A stretch of 64,000 nt of DNA from Bombyx mori. Taxonomy: Eukaryota; Arthropoda; Insecta; Lepidoptera; Bombycidae. The notes beneath the pieces were generated by a model. It had not been told where the DNA came from. It ran no database searches and worked only from the letters and a program-made list of their open reading frames with translations. Below are positions 11,182 to 22,154 of this stretch, piece after piece (position 1 is the first letter of the stretch; every line of letters starts with the position of its first letter). Made by a program: the position numbers and the translations under genes. Where the stretch lies: NCBI RefSeq assembly GCF_030269925.1, contig NC_085133.1, positions 5,290,001 through 5,354,000 of the forward strand. The letters run 5' to 3'.

Positions 11182-12321
11182 AGCCGCCAGCTGTACTTGA
11201 CATAATGGCTATCGAAGTTTTGAATAGACGTAATTCTCAAGAGGATACAGCCGCAATCAACTGCTATCGAATAAGTTCAGATTAGATTGTATCTACTGTA
11301 TGTGCAATTAATTTGAAAGCTTCCAAGAGTTGCGTTCAATTTATTTATTTAAATTTTTTTTTTTTTTTTTTTTTCGTTTATGGGTACTAAATTTAATTTT
11401 AAACAAGTAAAGTAAAACTCCAGCCTAAGTTAATAACTGCATTATATTTGTAATGTTTTTGGCAGATAGGTGTTCTGGCAACCCGTTTGATGCAATAAAG
11501 CATCGTTAAAATTAATTAAAATAATACTGAATTACACTATAATAATAATATTATGTCTATGGGCTCCAGTAAGCACCTAACATCAGGTGACCCATGATCT
11601 TTTTCATTCGTTTACGAAAAAAAAAACACAATGCAACATCGAATTAACATAAAACTCTACAAAGCTTAAGTCAAATCTGTACTAGTTAAATTGTACATAT
11701 CATAACTTATTTGTGCTTGGTTACACTAGCTACAAATTACTTTTCGTTGCTAACGATGCCAGCACAACATGTGTATTCATTATTTCATTCATTGTTATTT
11801 TTGTTTCCCACACGTCAAGACGGAAATTATGATATAGAAGGTGAGTACCACATGTTTGTCATTATCACAAATCCGTTCGTTGACACATGAAATTTTAAAC
11901 AATTAATCTTGTCGTTGATTCTCGTTCTTTGATAAATATGTAATCCTTTTTAAGGAATTGTATTAATTTATAGCAGTTTAAAAATATAAGAAAGGTTTCA
12001 ATAAATGTGAATCTTGTGAAGTGAATTTCGTCTACAATTTTGGAATGCTATTTTCACGTTAAATATTATTATTAGTGGAACCGAATATTGGTCGGTGCTC
12101 AGTTTTGTAATGTGCCATTTTTTTAAGTACTCGCTGAACTCAAATGTACAACAATCCCATTCATCGCGCGTTAAGGGAAAATCAAAAGTTTATAACAGTC
12201 TTGCATGTTCTTGTCGTGTACAAAGACTGAATGTAGGTTGTCTAAAGCACGCGTCTCTAGTGCCTCTGGAAATTATTATGTTGACTGTTTTTTAAAATAC
12301 ACACGAATCCGATGACTTCCT
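11182..12321. other. Stretch with only minor repeats
   Basis: Contains a T-run of about 25 at 11349-11373, a SINE tail scrap at 11553-11628 ('tgtctatgggctccagtaag' then an A-run) and otherwise AT-rich unique DNA. The frame at 12095-12295 has no recognisable similarity. Confidence 0.5.
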
Positions 12322-12571
12322 GGTGGTAGGACCTATTGGGAGTCCGCACGGATAGGTACCACCGCCCTGCCTATTTCTGCCGTGAAGCAGTAATGCGTTT
12401 CGGTTTTTGAAGGGCGGGGCAACCGTTGTAACTATACTGAGACCTTAGAACTTATATCTCAAGGTGGGTGGCGCATTTACGTTGTAGATGTCTATGGGCT
12501 CCGGTAACCACTTAACACCAGGTGGGTCGTGAGCTCATACACACATAAGCAATAAAAAAAAAATAAAAAAA
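12322..12571 (+). repeat. Bm1-type SINE, 3' portion
   Basis: Runs from 'ggtggtaggacctattggga' to 'taagcaataaaaaaaaaat' with all internal motifs of the family. The tRNA-like head is missing. Confidence 0.9.
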
Positions 12572-12596
12572 CACCCTATCACGTTTTTTCATCACA

Positions 12597-12950
12597 GCTC
12601 TTCTTCTTTCTTATACGCTTTGTCTCCATTTACTTCTGCTCGCGTCACTTCAATAGATTTTTGTAGAGGAGCTGGGACTTCTGGAGCGCTGCCCTTAATT
12701 CTGTCTATCATGGTATCTTGCACTAAAACTGCGGTTTGTTAACTAGATCTTCGGCTTCAGTGTCATTCTTCGGCTTCAGTTTCGTATTTAATCTTGTAAA
12801 CGTTGACCTCTCGCAATAAGTTCACCTTGAAGAATAAAAACCGTTCTATTAAATTCTTGCTTTTGAGAAGCTTCGTATATTTATGTTCTTGATTCGCGTG
12901 CGGTTCGAGTGCGTTCAACCTAGTTCAATACATACATCGAACAAATTTGG
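12597..12950 (-). pseudogene. Unidentified coding-like fragment, probably broken
   Basis: Minus-strand frames read like real protein rather than random AT-rich DNA: one runs …NALEPHANQEHKYTKLLKSK… to a stop near 12770. A second frame ends MIDRIKGSAPEVPAPLQKS… KAYKKEEEL with a stop near 12597. The two are separated by an imperfect tandem duplication of about 19 bases ('actgaagccgaagaatgac' then 'actgaagccgaagat') that breaks the frame. I do not recognise the family. It could be a decayed processed copy, a transposon part, or an exon end. No splice sites were assigned. Confidence 0.25.
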
Positions 12951-13094
12951 AACAACCATTCGAAAAACGGAAACACGATGATTCGTTGGAGGGTTGTCGT
13001 TTGAAAAAGCGTGGCTTGAACGTGGTTTGAACAAGTGAATACTACTGAATGCTTTACAGGAATCAATTCACGTTACTTATAATATCTATATATA

Positions 13095-13484
13095 TGTCGG
13101 CAGGCGTCAGGGATGGCTGAGCGGTAGGTTCCGTCATCACTCGTATTTGGTTGAACACAGTTTATAAAAAGTCAATAAAACCTTTTGAATAACAATTATT
13201 GAAACTCAACACACACAACTTTCACAATGACAGGATAAACCGACAGTTTCGTTGCACATACCGACAGACCGACTGACTGAGACGGACGGAATGACTGTCT
13301 GACACGGAATGCCACGACTCTGTCCACGTACCGCCATTTTATACTGTGGCGTTACGTAGTCTACCCTTCATTTTGTGATATTTATCAAAACAACATCTCA
13401 TCATTTAAAATAATAATCAAAACCACCGTCTTAATATTACTAAAAGTCGTTATCCACGACAACTAAAAGTCGTTATCCACGACA
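13095..13484 (-). repeat. LTR of copy A (3' LTR in element orientation)
   Basis: 390 bp, TGTCGG…GACA. It ends with a 'aaaagtcgttatccacgaca' repeat present twice in tandem. A 7-bp-stem hairpin ('gtcacac…gtgtgac', 13500-13519) lies just outside it in the interior. Confidence 0.92.
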
Positions 13485-13889
13485 CGGCCATTCTGACATG
13501 TCACACGTCCCTGTGTGACGCTCCTGCAAGAAAAACAACCTTTTGCAATATCAAACAGGTTTCGTCTCGGCCAATCCTGATACATTCACGATTGAGGATT
13601 GGGATTCCTTTCATTACAAACCATAACGTTAGCTCTCAACAAGATCTTTAACAGACCATGTTAACCTGTGTGAGTAGATAACTTAATTACCCAATTATCA
13701 GTGATACACTATACAACTGAAAAATTTCATTAATGCTCAATAAGCATTAGAAACCTGAGTTATTACAAAACAACTCAATCTGAGCAGTATTTCATCAGTA
13801 TTCTGTATCAACCACAAACTATCGTTACAATTACTTCCATCTAGTGAGAGTAACTCATGCCACCTATATCGAGTGACGATAAACCAATT

Positions 13890-14075
13890 CAAGTGCCACC
13901 TCCATCAAGTAGCTCTTGACTACTTATTGCCTCCATCCGGCAAATAAGTGGGACCTCCATCCGGTACCCAACTTCAACACAAAACATTAATGCCTCCATC
14001 CGGCACGCAAGTGGAACTTCCATCCAGTACCCACTTCAACCATAAAACACATCGCAATGCCTCCATCCGGCAATA
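13890..14075. repeat. Internal short tandem motif 'gcctccatccggca'
   Basis: Exact copies at 13929, 13992 and 14059, with variants between them (13952, 14014). The motif is part-palindromic (TGCC…GGCA). Copy B has the same array at 18507-18690. It lies between the coding remnants and the 3' LTR, where enhancer or packaging signals can sit; its function is unknown. Confidence 0.75.
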
Positions 14076-14187
14076 AAACGAACACATCACCTAAATCGAG
14101 CGATGTGTTCAATTACCAGTCATAAACGACACCGAATACTGTTCTTTACTAATCACACAAAATAGGACAACAAAATCCTTACTTTAA

Positions 14188-14472
14188 TCAGTCAGTTGTA
14201 TCGTGGGCATTTGATCCTACATCTTCTACATCACTAGTTTCAACAAAATCGTATAGAACGCTCCTGGCCTGGCTGCCGGCGCAGCTAGTGACATTGCCAC
14301 CCACATTATCATTAAAACAAATGATAAAACCAATACACATCATTTCACAATATAGAGTCAAAGTCATTACTAGACCAACACAACAATAGTCTCCATTGAG
14401 ACCCAGGTCTCCGCTGTACCAATCGATGGAGATGCTCTCTCTCACCTCACTGATCAGTCTCGTCAGTAGCAC
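14188..14472 (-). pseudogene. Unassigned acidic frame near the 3' end of copy A
   Basis: A 94-residue minus frame ending VLYDFVETSDVEDVGSNAHD. It resembles the acidic tails that follow integrase in some gypsy pol proteins, but no motif fixes it. In copy B the equivalent is interrupted (18810-19080). Confidence 0.25.
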
Positions 14473-14757
14473 TACTTAGAGGCAACCTTATGTAATCATA
14501 GGTTCTATTACCAGTTAAAGCCACAAAATTCAACATCAAATTTTACTAACTTTCCAATGTTCTGGTCTCGTCAAAGTTAATCTCTTACTTTCAGTATCAT
14601 TTTAAGTAAAAACCTTTAGGGATATGGCACGCGAACTATTAAGAATTCGAAGGGGCTTACTTTTGTTATTCTTATGGTAGAACAATTTAAAATAGATGTA
14701 CGGCTTCTAGCACTTCTTGTCAAGAACAATTCCATGAGCTCACCGCGAGCTTGGTCA

Positions 14758-15030
14758 TCAATAACGCAAGTCTGGGCTTCGAATAAGGACACTAGATTTA
14801 AGTGTTCTATTTCGCTGAATGCTCAATCTCACTGAACCGATTAAAACAACTATCAGGTAGTACATGACATACAATAGGTAAGCAATAAACCATCGCATAG
14901 GATTTGTTCCGTACAGTTTTGAGTCAAAACAACAGAAACCTTTTATGAGAACCATCGTATAAAATTGATGAGTTATGAAGCTACTACTAATAGATTTCTT
15001 GACAAGAGAGCATTCGGCACCCGAATCCAA
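14758..15030 (-). pseudogene. Retroviral-type aspartic protease start, copy A
   Basis: The minus frame reads VVLFYLDSGAECSLV then KKSISSSF…MVLIKGF, matching the catalytic D-S/T-G-A and following hydrophobic strand of gypsy pol proteases. After about 35 residues the frame drifts; a neighbouring frame (VYCLPIVCNVLPDSCFN) looks like the continuation, so a frameshift is likely. It lies downstream of the integrase tail, the reverse of the usual PR-RT-IN order, so the element is rearranged. Copy B has the same piece at 19633-19839. Confidence 0.6.
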
Positions 15031-15840
15031 ATAAAATAATACGACTCACCAGATTGTTCTTATTTACCAAAATTGCCCGATGTTACGCAGCTACCGGCAC
15101 GTTGCTCCGCTCGGCCGGTCAATAGTTGACCCATCGAGCGCCGACAGACGGCGTTTGCGTCCCATATCTCGTATTGGCTGCAGCAATCACGTGTCGAATG
15201 CGACACGGCCTTCCTGGTTGTACACGTCCTCGTGTGATGGTTAACCTACAATCAAAAACATCCACGAGAACACTTGTTCCGCTCGATCACTCCTGACTAC
15301 ACTTTACGACTTATCGGAAACTTTAAAGTCATCAAAGCTTTAAACTGTTTTAATACCATTTTAACCAAATCAAACAATAGGGTATACAAAGTTCACTATT
15401 CAGCAGCCAGAGCACGTACCACAGTCGTTCATCAAACTTCAAGTTTACTCTGTACAAATCAGGCATAGCTTACAGGAACTCAGATCAAAGAAAACTTCCG
15501 AGTAAAAATATCTAACGCCACGGCTCTCCAGCCGACCAGCAATCGCAATTGCCCTCATGATGCGCATCCACAGCGTGGATCGCCCGTGTGCATCACCCGC
15601 TGACTACACACGATGGTCTTTACAGACCCCGACCTCCGCCAGAGCCAAACGCGCACCGCGCACCCACGGACTACTTGAGTTGCCTCAAGAGACACCGATT
15701 TCTACCGGGCTACGACTACGTAATAGCTACTGGTACGGTCGAACACAATACGGCCGATAGACTATCCTTACTCGAGTTTTCACCACAATTTAAGCTTGGT
15801 CTTCATCATCATCATTTACATCAACCTCGACTGGTATGTG

Positions 15841-15997
15841 TCATGCTGGCATTTTTCTTAGCCTATCATGTGGGTATTTGTAAGTACGTTTTGAATTTAA
15901 AGCTTTCAATGTGTAACGGTCACCATCCAATACTTCAACTACTTTAAACGTCCCTTTAAACTTCGTATCTAATTTCGTTTGATTACGCTCTTCGTTT
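15841..15997 (-). pseudogene. Gypsy-type integrase C-terminal tail, copy A
   Basis: The minus frame reads NEERNQTKLDTKFKGTFKVV then EVLDGDRYTLKAL and KRTYKYPHDRLRKMPA before a stop. Tails of the form K-F-x-G-P/T-F-x-V-x-x-V-L-x-x-D-R-Y…HDRLRKMP end the pol protein in many insect gypsy elements. The domain is cut on its N-side by the nested SINE; the RNase H, zinc-finger and DDE core are not visible. Copy B keeps the same tail at 20651-20800 with a 6-base in-frame deletion. Confidence 0.7.
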
Positions 15998-16003
15998 TAA
16001 TGT

Positions 16004-16770
16004 ATGGACGAGCTCACAGCCCACCTTGTGTTAAGTGGTTACTGGAACCCATAGACATCCACAGCGTAAACGCACCACACACCTTGAGATAGAAGTTCTA
16101 AGGTCTCAGTATAGTTATAACCGCTGTCCCATCCTTCAAACCGAAATACACCACTGCTTCACGACAGAAACAGGCAGGGTGATGGTACCCGTGCGGTCGA
16201 TGGCACTATACGGAGCACTCGTCTGGTGCCACGTCCTTACCCACGAGAACGACGCCGCGCTGCGACGCCGGCAGCGCGCGATCGCAGTCAGAGTTATTCA
16301 AGGATACCTCACAGTCTCCTACGAGGCGGCGCGCCCTAGCGCAAGTGCAGCCGGAGCGCGGGGGCTCCAATCTCGGCAGTCCGTGCTGGAGGCGTGGTCT
16401 CGTCGTTTGGCGGACCCGTCGGCCGGCCTCCGTACCGTCGAGGCAATCTGCCCGGTTCTCGCGGACTGGGTGGGCCGCGACCGCGGAAGTCTCACCTCCG
16501 GCTACCTGTGCAGACTCACAAGACATTTTACTACCATGCAAACTTCTTACCGCAACAAATCTTACCAGCCACCACGCAAACTACAATTACGGGTTCCACC
16601 TCTCCTACACGATGTTACTCCCACACTGAGGAAGCCAACCGCGAACACTTGCCAAGCACGCACAAGCACACACTTCACCGGAAAAACCTGCATCCGCCAG
16701 CGGAACCCGAACACCGCCGCATCGCCAGACACGAACGCACCGGACGTCTTATCTTACAGGTCACGACGAC
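16004..16770 (-). repeat. Bm1-type SINE nested in copy A, itself interrupted
   Basis: Minus-strand SINE with tRNA-like head at 16770 ('gtcgtcgtgacctgtaagat', B-box-like 'ggtgttcgggttccgc') and tail at 16004 ('gagctcgtccatacattaa'). It is split by an R1-clade fragment at about 16194-16505. The same nested structure lies at 20811-21567 in copy B, so it was part of the element before the two copies spread. Confidence 0.85.
16194..16505 (+). mobile_element. R1-clade LINE reverse-transcriptase C-terminal fragment, nested in the SINE
   Basis: The plus-strand frame reads SMALYGALVWCHVLTHEN, AALRRRQRAIAVRVIQGY and later TVEAICPVLADWVGRDRG, the recognisable end of R1/TRAS-type ORF2 proteins. Both edges fall within the SINE motif 'cctacccgtgcggactcaca', and the flanks share about 11 bases with two differences ('tacccgtgcgg' / 'tacctgtgcag'), which fits an old target duplication. 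Copy B has the same fragment at 20998-21305. Confidence 0.75.
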
Positions 16771-17024
16771 TTCAGATGTGTCAATTTTTCTTCCCCACGG
16801 AAACTTGCTTGCTTGTTTGCTTGCTTGCTGGAGCCCGAAGTCATCGAACGTGTAGTGTTATTGGTATTGAATCTAGTAGATTCTAAAATTTCAGCGACAA
16901 TTCAGTCTCATGTCCTGGTTTACTGCACTAGTGCCATGTAACTCTAGCAGAAGTCAGCCGCTTAAAATAATTCTTGTCGGAACTACCCACTCGTCATGAC
17001 AGATCCATTATTGCGATCGAAGTT

Positions 17025-17303
17025 TCACTTGAGATTTGCACTTGCCTTAATTTCTTGCAATAGCTTGTTACGTGTTGTATTTCCGCTAGTAAATGCCATG
17101 TGATGAAGTCGACAGTCAAACTGGGCAACATGAGCCAGAACGTAAGATGTGACGATTTCTTCGTGGCTCAGATCTTCCATGGAGGTAACAGAGACGTTAT
17201 TACACGACTTACGTATGCTGCATTCACGCTCTTGTGGCGTACCACTACTAGTATTCTGATCTGCATCATGTTTTTTTGCTGTACTTCGAACATGTTCAAA
17301 CAC
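17025..17303 (-). pseudogene. Gag-like N-terminal remnant, copy A
   Basis: A 92-residue frame (MFEHVRSTAKKHDAD…) starts about 40 bases inside the 5' LTR. A separate frame from the LTR ATG at 17385 (MTEPTAQPSLTPAD…) stops soon after crossing into the interior, so a frameshift seems to separate the two. The peptide has no domain I recognise; the gag assignment rests on position. In copy B the same frame ends early because a GAA codon became TAA. Confidence 0.4.
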
Positions 17304-17342
17304 GTCACGCCAGTGAGAGTAGAGTCCTGATCTGACTTCTGA

Positions 17343-17732
17343 TGTCGGCAGGCGTCAGGGATGGCTGAGCGGTAGGTTCCGTCATCACTCGTATTTGGTT
17401 GAACACAGTTTATAAAAAGTCAATAAAACCTTTTGAATAACAATTATTGAAACTCAACACACACAACTTTCACAATGACAGGATAAACCGACAGTTTCGT
17501 TGCACATACCGACAGACCGACTGACTGAGACGGACGGAATGACTGTCTGACACGGAATGCCACGACTCTGTCCACGTACCGCCATTTTATACTGTGGCGT
17601 TACGTAGTCTACCCTTCATTTTGTGATATTTATCAAAACAACATCTCATCATTTAAAATAATAATCAAAACCACCGTCTTAATATTACTAAAAGTCGTTA
17701 TCCACGACAACTAAAAGTCGTTATCCACGACA
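17343..17732 (-). repeat. LTR of copy A (5' LTR in element orientation)
   Basis: Same length and, by eye, the same sequence as 13095-13484. In element orientation it holds a TATA-type motif, and an ATG (17385) that opens a frame into the interior, as in elements whose gag starts in the LTR. Confidence 0.92.
17584..17591 (-). promoter_or_regulatory. TATA-type box in the 5' LTR of copy A
   Basis: TATAAAAT on the minus strand, inside the 5' LTR. The same motif stands at the matching place in every LTR of both copies (e.g. 22374-22381 in copy B). Its role is inferred from position. Confidence 0.5.
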
Positions 17733-17738
17733 TATATA
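17733..17738. other. Shared TATATA target duplication between copies A and B
   Basis: The six bases separating the last LTR of copy A from the first LTR of copy B. The same six bases lie at 13089-13094 and 22519-22524. Confidence 0.85.
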
Positions 17739-18102
17739 TGTCAGCACACGTCAGGGATGGCTGAGCACTCGTAGTCGATTGAACTCAGTTTAGTTAATAA
17801 AACTTTTTGAATAACAATTATTGAAACTCAACACACACAACTTTCACAATGACAGGATAAACCGACAGTTTCGTTGCACATACCGACAGACCGACTGACT
17901 GAGACGGACGGAATGACTGTCTGACACGGAATGCCACGACTCTGTCCACGTACCGCCATTTTATACTGTGGCGTTACGTAGTCTACCCTTCATTTTGTGA
18001 TATTTATCAAAACAACATCTCATCATTTAAAATAATAATCAAAACCACCGTCTTTTACTAAAAGTCGTTATCCACGACAACTAAAAGTCGTTATCCACGA
18101 CA
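17739..18102 (-). repeat. LTR of copy B (3' LTR in element orientation)
   Basis: 364 bp, same length and by eye same sequence as 22155-22518. Confidence 0.92.
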
Positions 18103-19632
18103 CGGCCATTCTGACATGTCACACGTCCCTGTGTGACGCTCCTGCAAGAAAAACAACCTTTTGCAATATCAAACAGGTCTCGTCTCGGCCAATCCTGATA
18201 CATTCACGATTGAGGATTGGGATTCCTTTCATTACAAACCATAACGTTAGCTCTCAACAAGATCTTTAACAGACCATGTTAACCTGTGTGAGTAGATAAC
18301 TTAATTACCCAATTATTAGTGATACACTATACAACTGAAAAATTTCATTAATGCTCAATAAGCATTAGAAACCCGAGTTATTACAAAACAACTCAATCTG
18401 AGCAGTATTTCATCAGTATTCTGTATCAACCACAAACTATCGTTACAATTACTTCCATCTAGTGAGAGTAACTCATGCCACCTATATCGAGTGACGATAA
18501 ACCAATTCAAGTGCCACCTCCATCGAGTAGCTCTTGACTACTTATTGCCTCCATCCGGCAAATTAGTGGGACCTCCATCCGGTACCCAACTTCAACACAA
18601 AACACTAATGCCTCCATCCGGCACGCAAGTGGAACTTTCATCCAGTACCCACTTCAACCATAAAACACATCGCAATGCCTCCATCCGGCAATAAAACGAA
18701 CATATCACCTAAATCGAGCGAGGTGTTCAATTACCAGTCATAAATAACACTGAATACTGTTCTTTACTAATCACACAAAATAGGACAACAAAATCCTTAC
18801 TTTAATCAGTCAGTTGTATCGTGGTCATTTGATCCTACATCTTCTACATCACTAGTGTCAACAAAATCGTATAGAACGCTCCTGGCCTGGCTGCCGGCGC
18901 AGCTAGTAACATTGCCACCCACATTATCATTAAAACAAATCATAAAACCAATACACATCACTTCACAATATAGAGTCAAGGTCATTAGTAGACCAACACA
19001 ACAATAGTCTCCATTGAGACCCAGGTCTCCGCTGTACCAATCGATGGAGATACTCTCACCTCACTGATCAGTCTCGTCAGTAGCACTACTTAGAGGCAAC
19101 CTTATGTAATCATAGGTTCTATTACCAGTTAAAGCAATCTGTCTTCATTTCAACAAAATTCAACATCGAATTTTACTAAATTTCCAATGTTCTGGTCTCG
19201 AAACGTCTTAAGTAAATGTAAAATTTTGTCATTAGTAAATAATTGTAAGGTAGCTCCCTCTGTGAATTGATATTTTAATTTCACGTATAATCCTAAATTA
19301 AAATTCACTACAAGAGTTTTCATACACACGTTAGTATTAAAAAAAATCTCACAGATGGCGCTGTATTAAATAGTATGTTGTATATTTCTGTCTCATTCTT
19401 TGCTGGCTTCATCCTACACATTTTTGTATTTGTGTCTCTTACCTGTCGTTTTTTTTTTTTTTTTTTTCGTTGCATCCGGTTTGTAATCACAACGATTCTA
19501 AAGAAGTTTTCACTTCAAAAGATGTACGGCTTCTAGCACTTCTTGTCAAGAACAATTCCACGAGCTCATCGCGAGCTTGGTCATTATTAACGCAAGTCTG
19601 GGCTTCGAATAAGGACACTAGATTTAAGAGTT

Positions 19633-19839
19633 CTATTTCGCTGAACCGATTAAAACAACTATCAGGTAGTACATTACATACAATAGGTAAGCAATAAACC
19701 ATCGCATAGGATTTGTTCCGTACAGTTTTGAGTCAAAACAACAGAAACCTTTTATGAGAACCATCGTATAAAATTGCTGAATTATGAAGCTACTACTAAT
19801 AGATTTCTTGACAAGAGAGCATTCGGCACCCGAATCCAA
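19633..19839 (-). pseudogene. Retroviral-type aspartic protease start, copy B
   Basis: DSGAECSLVKKSISSSF followed by the same frame drift as in copy A; one Thr-His pair is Ile-Gln here. Confidence 0.6.
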
Positions 19840-20650
19840 ATAAAAATAATACGACTCACCAGATTGTTCTTATTTACCAAAATTGCCCGATGTTACGCAG
19901 CTACCGGCACGTTGCTCCGCTCGGCCGGTGAATAGTTGACCCATCGAGCGCCGACAGATGGCGCTTGCGTTCCATATCTCGTATTGGCTGCAGCAATCAC
20001 GTGTCGATTGCGACACGGCCTTCTTGATTGTACACGTCCTCGTGTGATGGTTAACCTATAATCAAAAACATCCACGAGAACACTTGTTCCGCTCGATCAC
20101 TCCTGACTACACTTTACGACTTATCGGAAACTTTAAAGTCATCAAAGCTTTAAACTGTTTTAATACCATTTTAACCAAATCAAACAATAGGGTATACAAA
20201 GTTCACTATTCAGCAGTCAGAGCACGTACCACAGTCGTTCATCAAACTTCAAATTTACTCTGTACAAATCAGGCATAGCTTACAGGAACTCAGATCAAAC
20301 AAAACTTCCGAGTAAAAATATCTAACGCCACGGCTCTCCAGCCGACCAGCAATCGCAATTGCCCTCATGATGCGCATCCACCGCGTGGATCGCCCGTGTG
20401 CATCACCCGCTGACTACACACGATGGTCTTTACAGACCCCGACCTCCGCCAGAGCCAAACGCGCACCGCGCACCCACGGACTACTTGAGTTGCCTCAAGA
20501 GACACCGATTTCTACCGGGCTACGACTACGTAATAGCTACTGGTACGGTCGAACACAATACGGCCGATAGACTATCCTTACTCGAGTTTTCACCACAATC
20601 TAAGCTTGCTCTTCATCATCATCATTTACATCAACCTCGACTGGTATGTG

Positions 20651-20800
20651 TCATGCTGGCATTTTTCTTAGCCTATCATGTGGGTATTTGTAAGTACGTT
20701 TTAAAGCTTTCAATGTGTAACGGTCACCATCCAATACTTCAACTACTTTAAACGGCCCTTTAAACTTCGTATCTAATTTCGTTTGATTACGCTCTTCGTT
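20651..20800 (-). pseudogene. Gypsy-type integrase C-terminal tail, copy B
   Basis: Reads FKVVEVLDGDRYTLKAL then KRTYKYPHDRLRKMPA on the minus strand; lacks two codons present in copy A. Confidence 0.7.
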
Positions 20801-20810
20801 TTAATATATG

Positions 20811-21567
20811 GACGAGCTCACAGCCCACCTTGTGTTAAGTGGTTACTGGAACCCATAGACATCCACAGCGTAAACGCACCACACACCTTGAGATAGAAGT
20901 TCTAAGGTCTCAGTATAGTTATAACCGCTGTCCCACCCTTCAAACCGAAATACACCACTGCTTTACGGCAGAAATAGGCAGGGTGATGGTACCCGTGCGG
21001 TCGATGGCACTATACGGAGCACCCGTCTGGTGCCACGTCCTTACCCACGAGAACGTCGCCGCGCTGCGACGCCGGCCGCGCGCGATCGCAGTCAGAGTTA
21101 TTGAAGGATACCTCACAGTCTCCTACAAGGCGGCATGCCCTAGCGCAAGTGCAGCCGGAGCGCGGAGGCTCCAATCTCGGCAGCCCGTGCTGGAGGCGTG
21201 GTCTCGTCGTTTGGCGGACCCGTCGGCCGGCCTCCGTACCGTCGAGGCGATCTGCCCGGTTCTCGCGGACTGGGTGGGCCGCGACCGCGGAAGTCACCTC
21301 CGGCTACCTGTGCAGACTCACAAGACATTTTACCACCATGCAAACTTCTTACCGCAACAAATCTTACCAGCCGCCACGCAAACTACAATTTTACGGGTTC
21401 CACCTCTCCTACACGATGTTACTCCCACACTGAGGAAGCCAACCGCGAACACTTGTCAAGCACGCACAAGCACGCACTTCACCGGAAAAATCTGCATCCG
21501 TCAGCGGGATTCGAACACCGCCGCATCGCCAGACACGAACGCACCGGACGTCTTATCTTACGACGAC
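20811..21567 (-). repeat. Bm1-type SINE with R1 fragment nested in copy B
   Basis: Same nested arrangement as 16004-16770. The head is a few bases shorter ('cttatcttacgacgac'). The R1-clade part is about 20998-21305 and carries small differences from copy A. Confidence 0.85.
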
Positions 21568-22154
21568 TTCAGATGTGTCAATTTTTCTTCCCCACGGAAA
21601 CTTGTTTTGCTTTCTTGTTTGCTTGCTTGCTTGCTTGCTGGAGCCCGAAGTCATCGAACGTGTAGTGTTATTGGTATTGAATCTAGTAGATTCTAAAATT
21701 TCAGCGACAATTCACAGTCTCATGTCCTGGTTTACTGCACTAGTGCCATGTAACTCTAGCAGAAGTCAGCCGCTTAAAATAATTCTTGTCGGAACTACCC
21801 ACTCGTCATGACAGATCCATTATTGCGATCGAAGTTTCACTTGAGATTTGCACTTGCCTTAATTTCTTGCAATAGCTTGTTACGTGTTGTATTTCCGCTA
21901 GTAAATGCCATGTGATGAAGTCGACAGTCAAACTGGGCAACATGAGCCAGAACGTAAGATGTGACGATTTCTTAGTGGCTCAGATCTTCCATCGAGGTAA
22001 CAGAGACGTTATTACACGACTTACGTATGCTGCATTCACGCTCTTGTGGCGTACCACTACTAGTATTATGATCTGCATCATGTTTTTTTGCTGTACTTCG
22101 AACATGTTCAAACACGTCACGCCAGTGAGAGTAGAGTCCTGATCTCACTTCTGA

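Larger units (their letters stand above)
13095..17732 (-). mobile_element. Non-autonomous gypsy-like LTR retrotransposon, copy A
   Basis: Two 390-bp LTRs (13095-13484, 17343-17732) appear identical by eye. They start TG and end CA, bound a 3,858-bp interior, and are flanked by TATATA on both sides (13089-13094, 17733-17738). Coding remnants place the element on the minus strand: a short gag-like start, the C-terminal tail of a gypsy-type integrase, and a DSGAEC aspartic-protease start. No reverse transcriptase or integrase core is visible, so it would depend on another element. A minus-strand SINE with an inner R1-clade fragment sits inside. Identical LTRs point to a recent insertion. Confidence 0.9.

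Noticed and set aside
15588..15947. 119-codon plus-strand frame (twin at 20398-20751)
   Set aside because: Antisense to the integrase tail of the LTR elements; low-complexity His runs, no family.
16035..16886. 283-codon plus-strand open frame in LTR copy A (and its twin at 20839-21696)
   Set aside because: It runs across the antisense SINE, the R1 fragment and antisense retroelement sequence. Only the ~100 codons of the R1 piece are meaningful; the rest is chance openness in GC-richer DNA.
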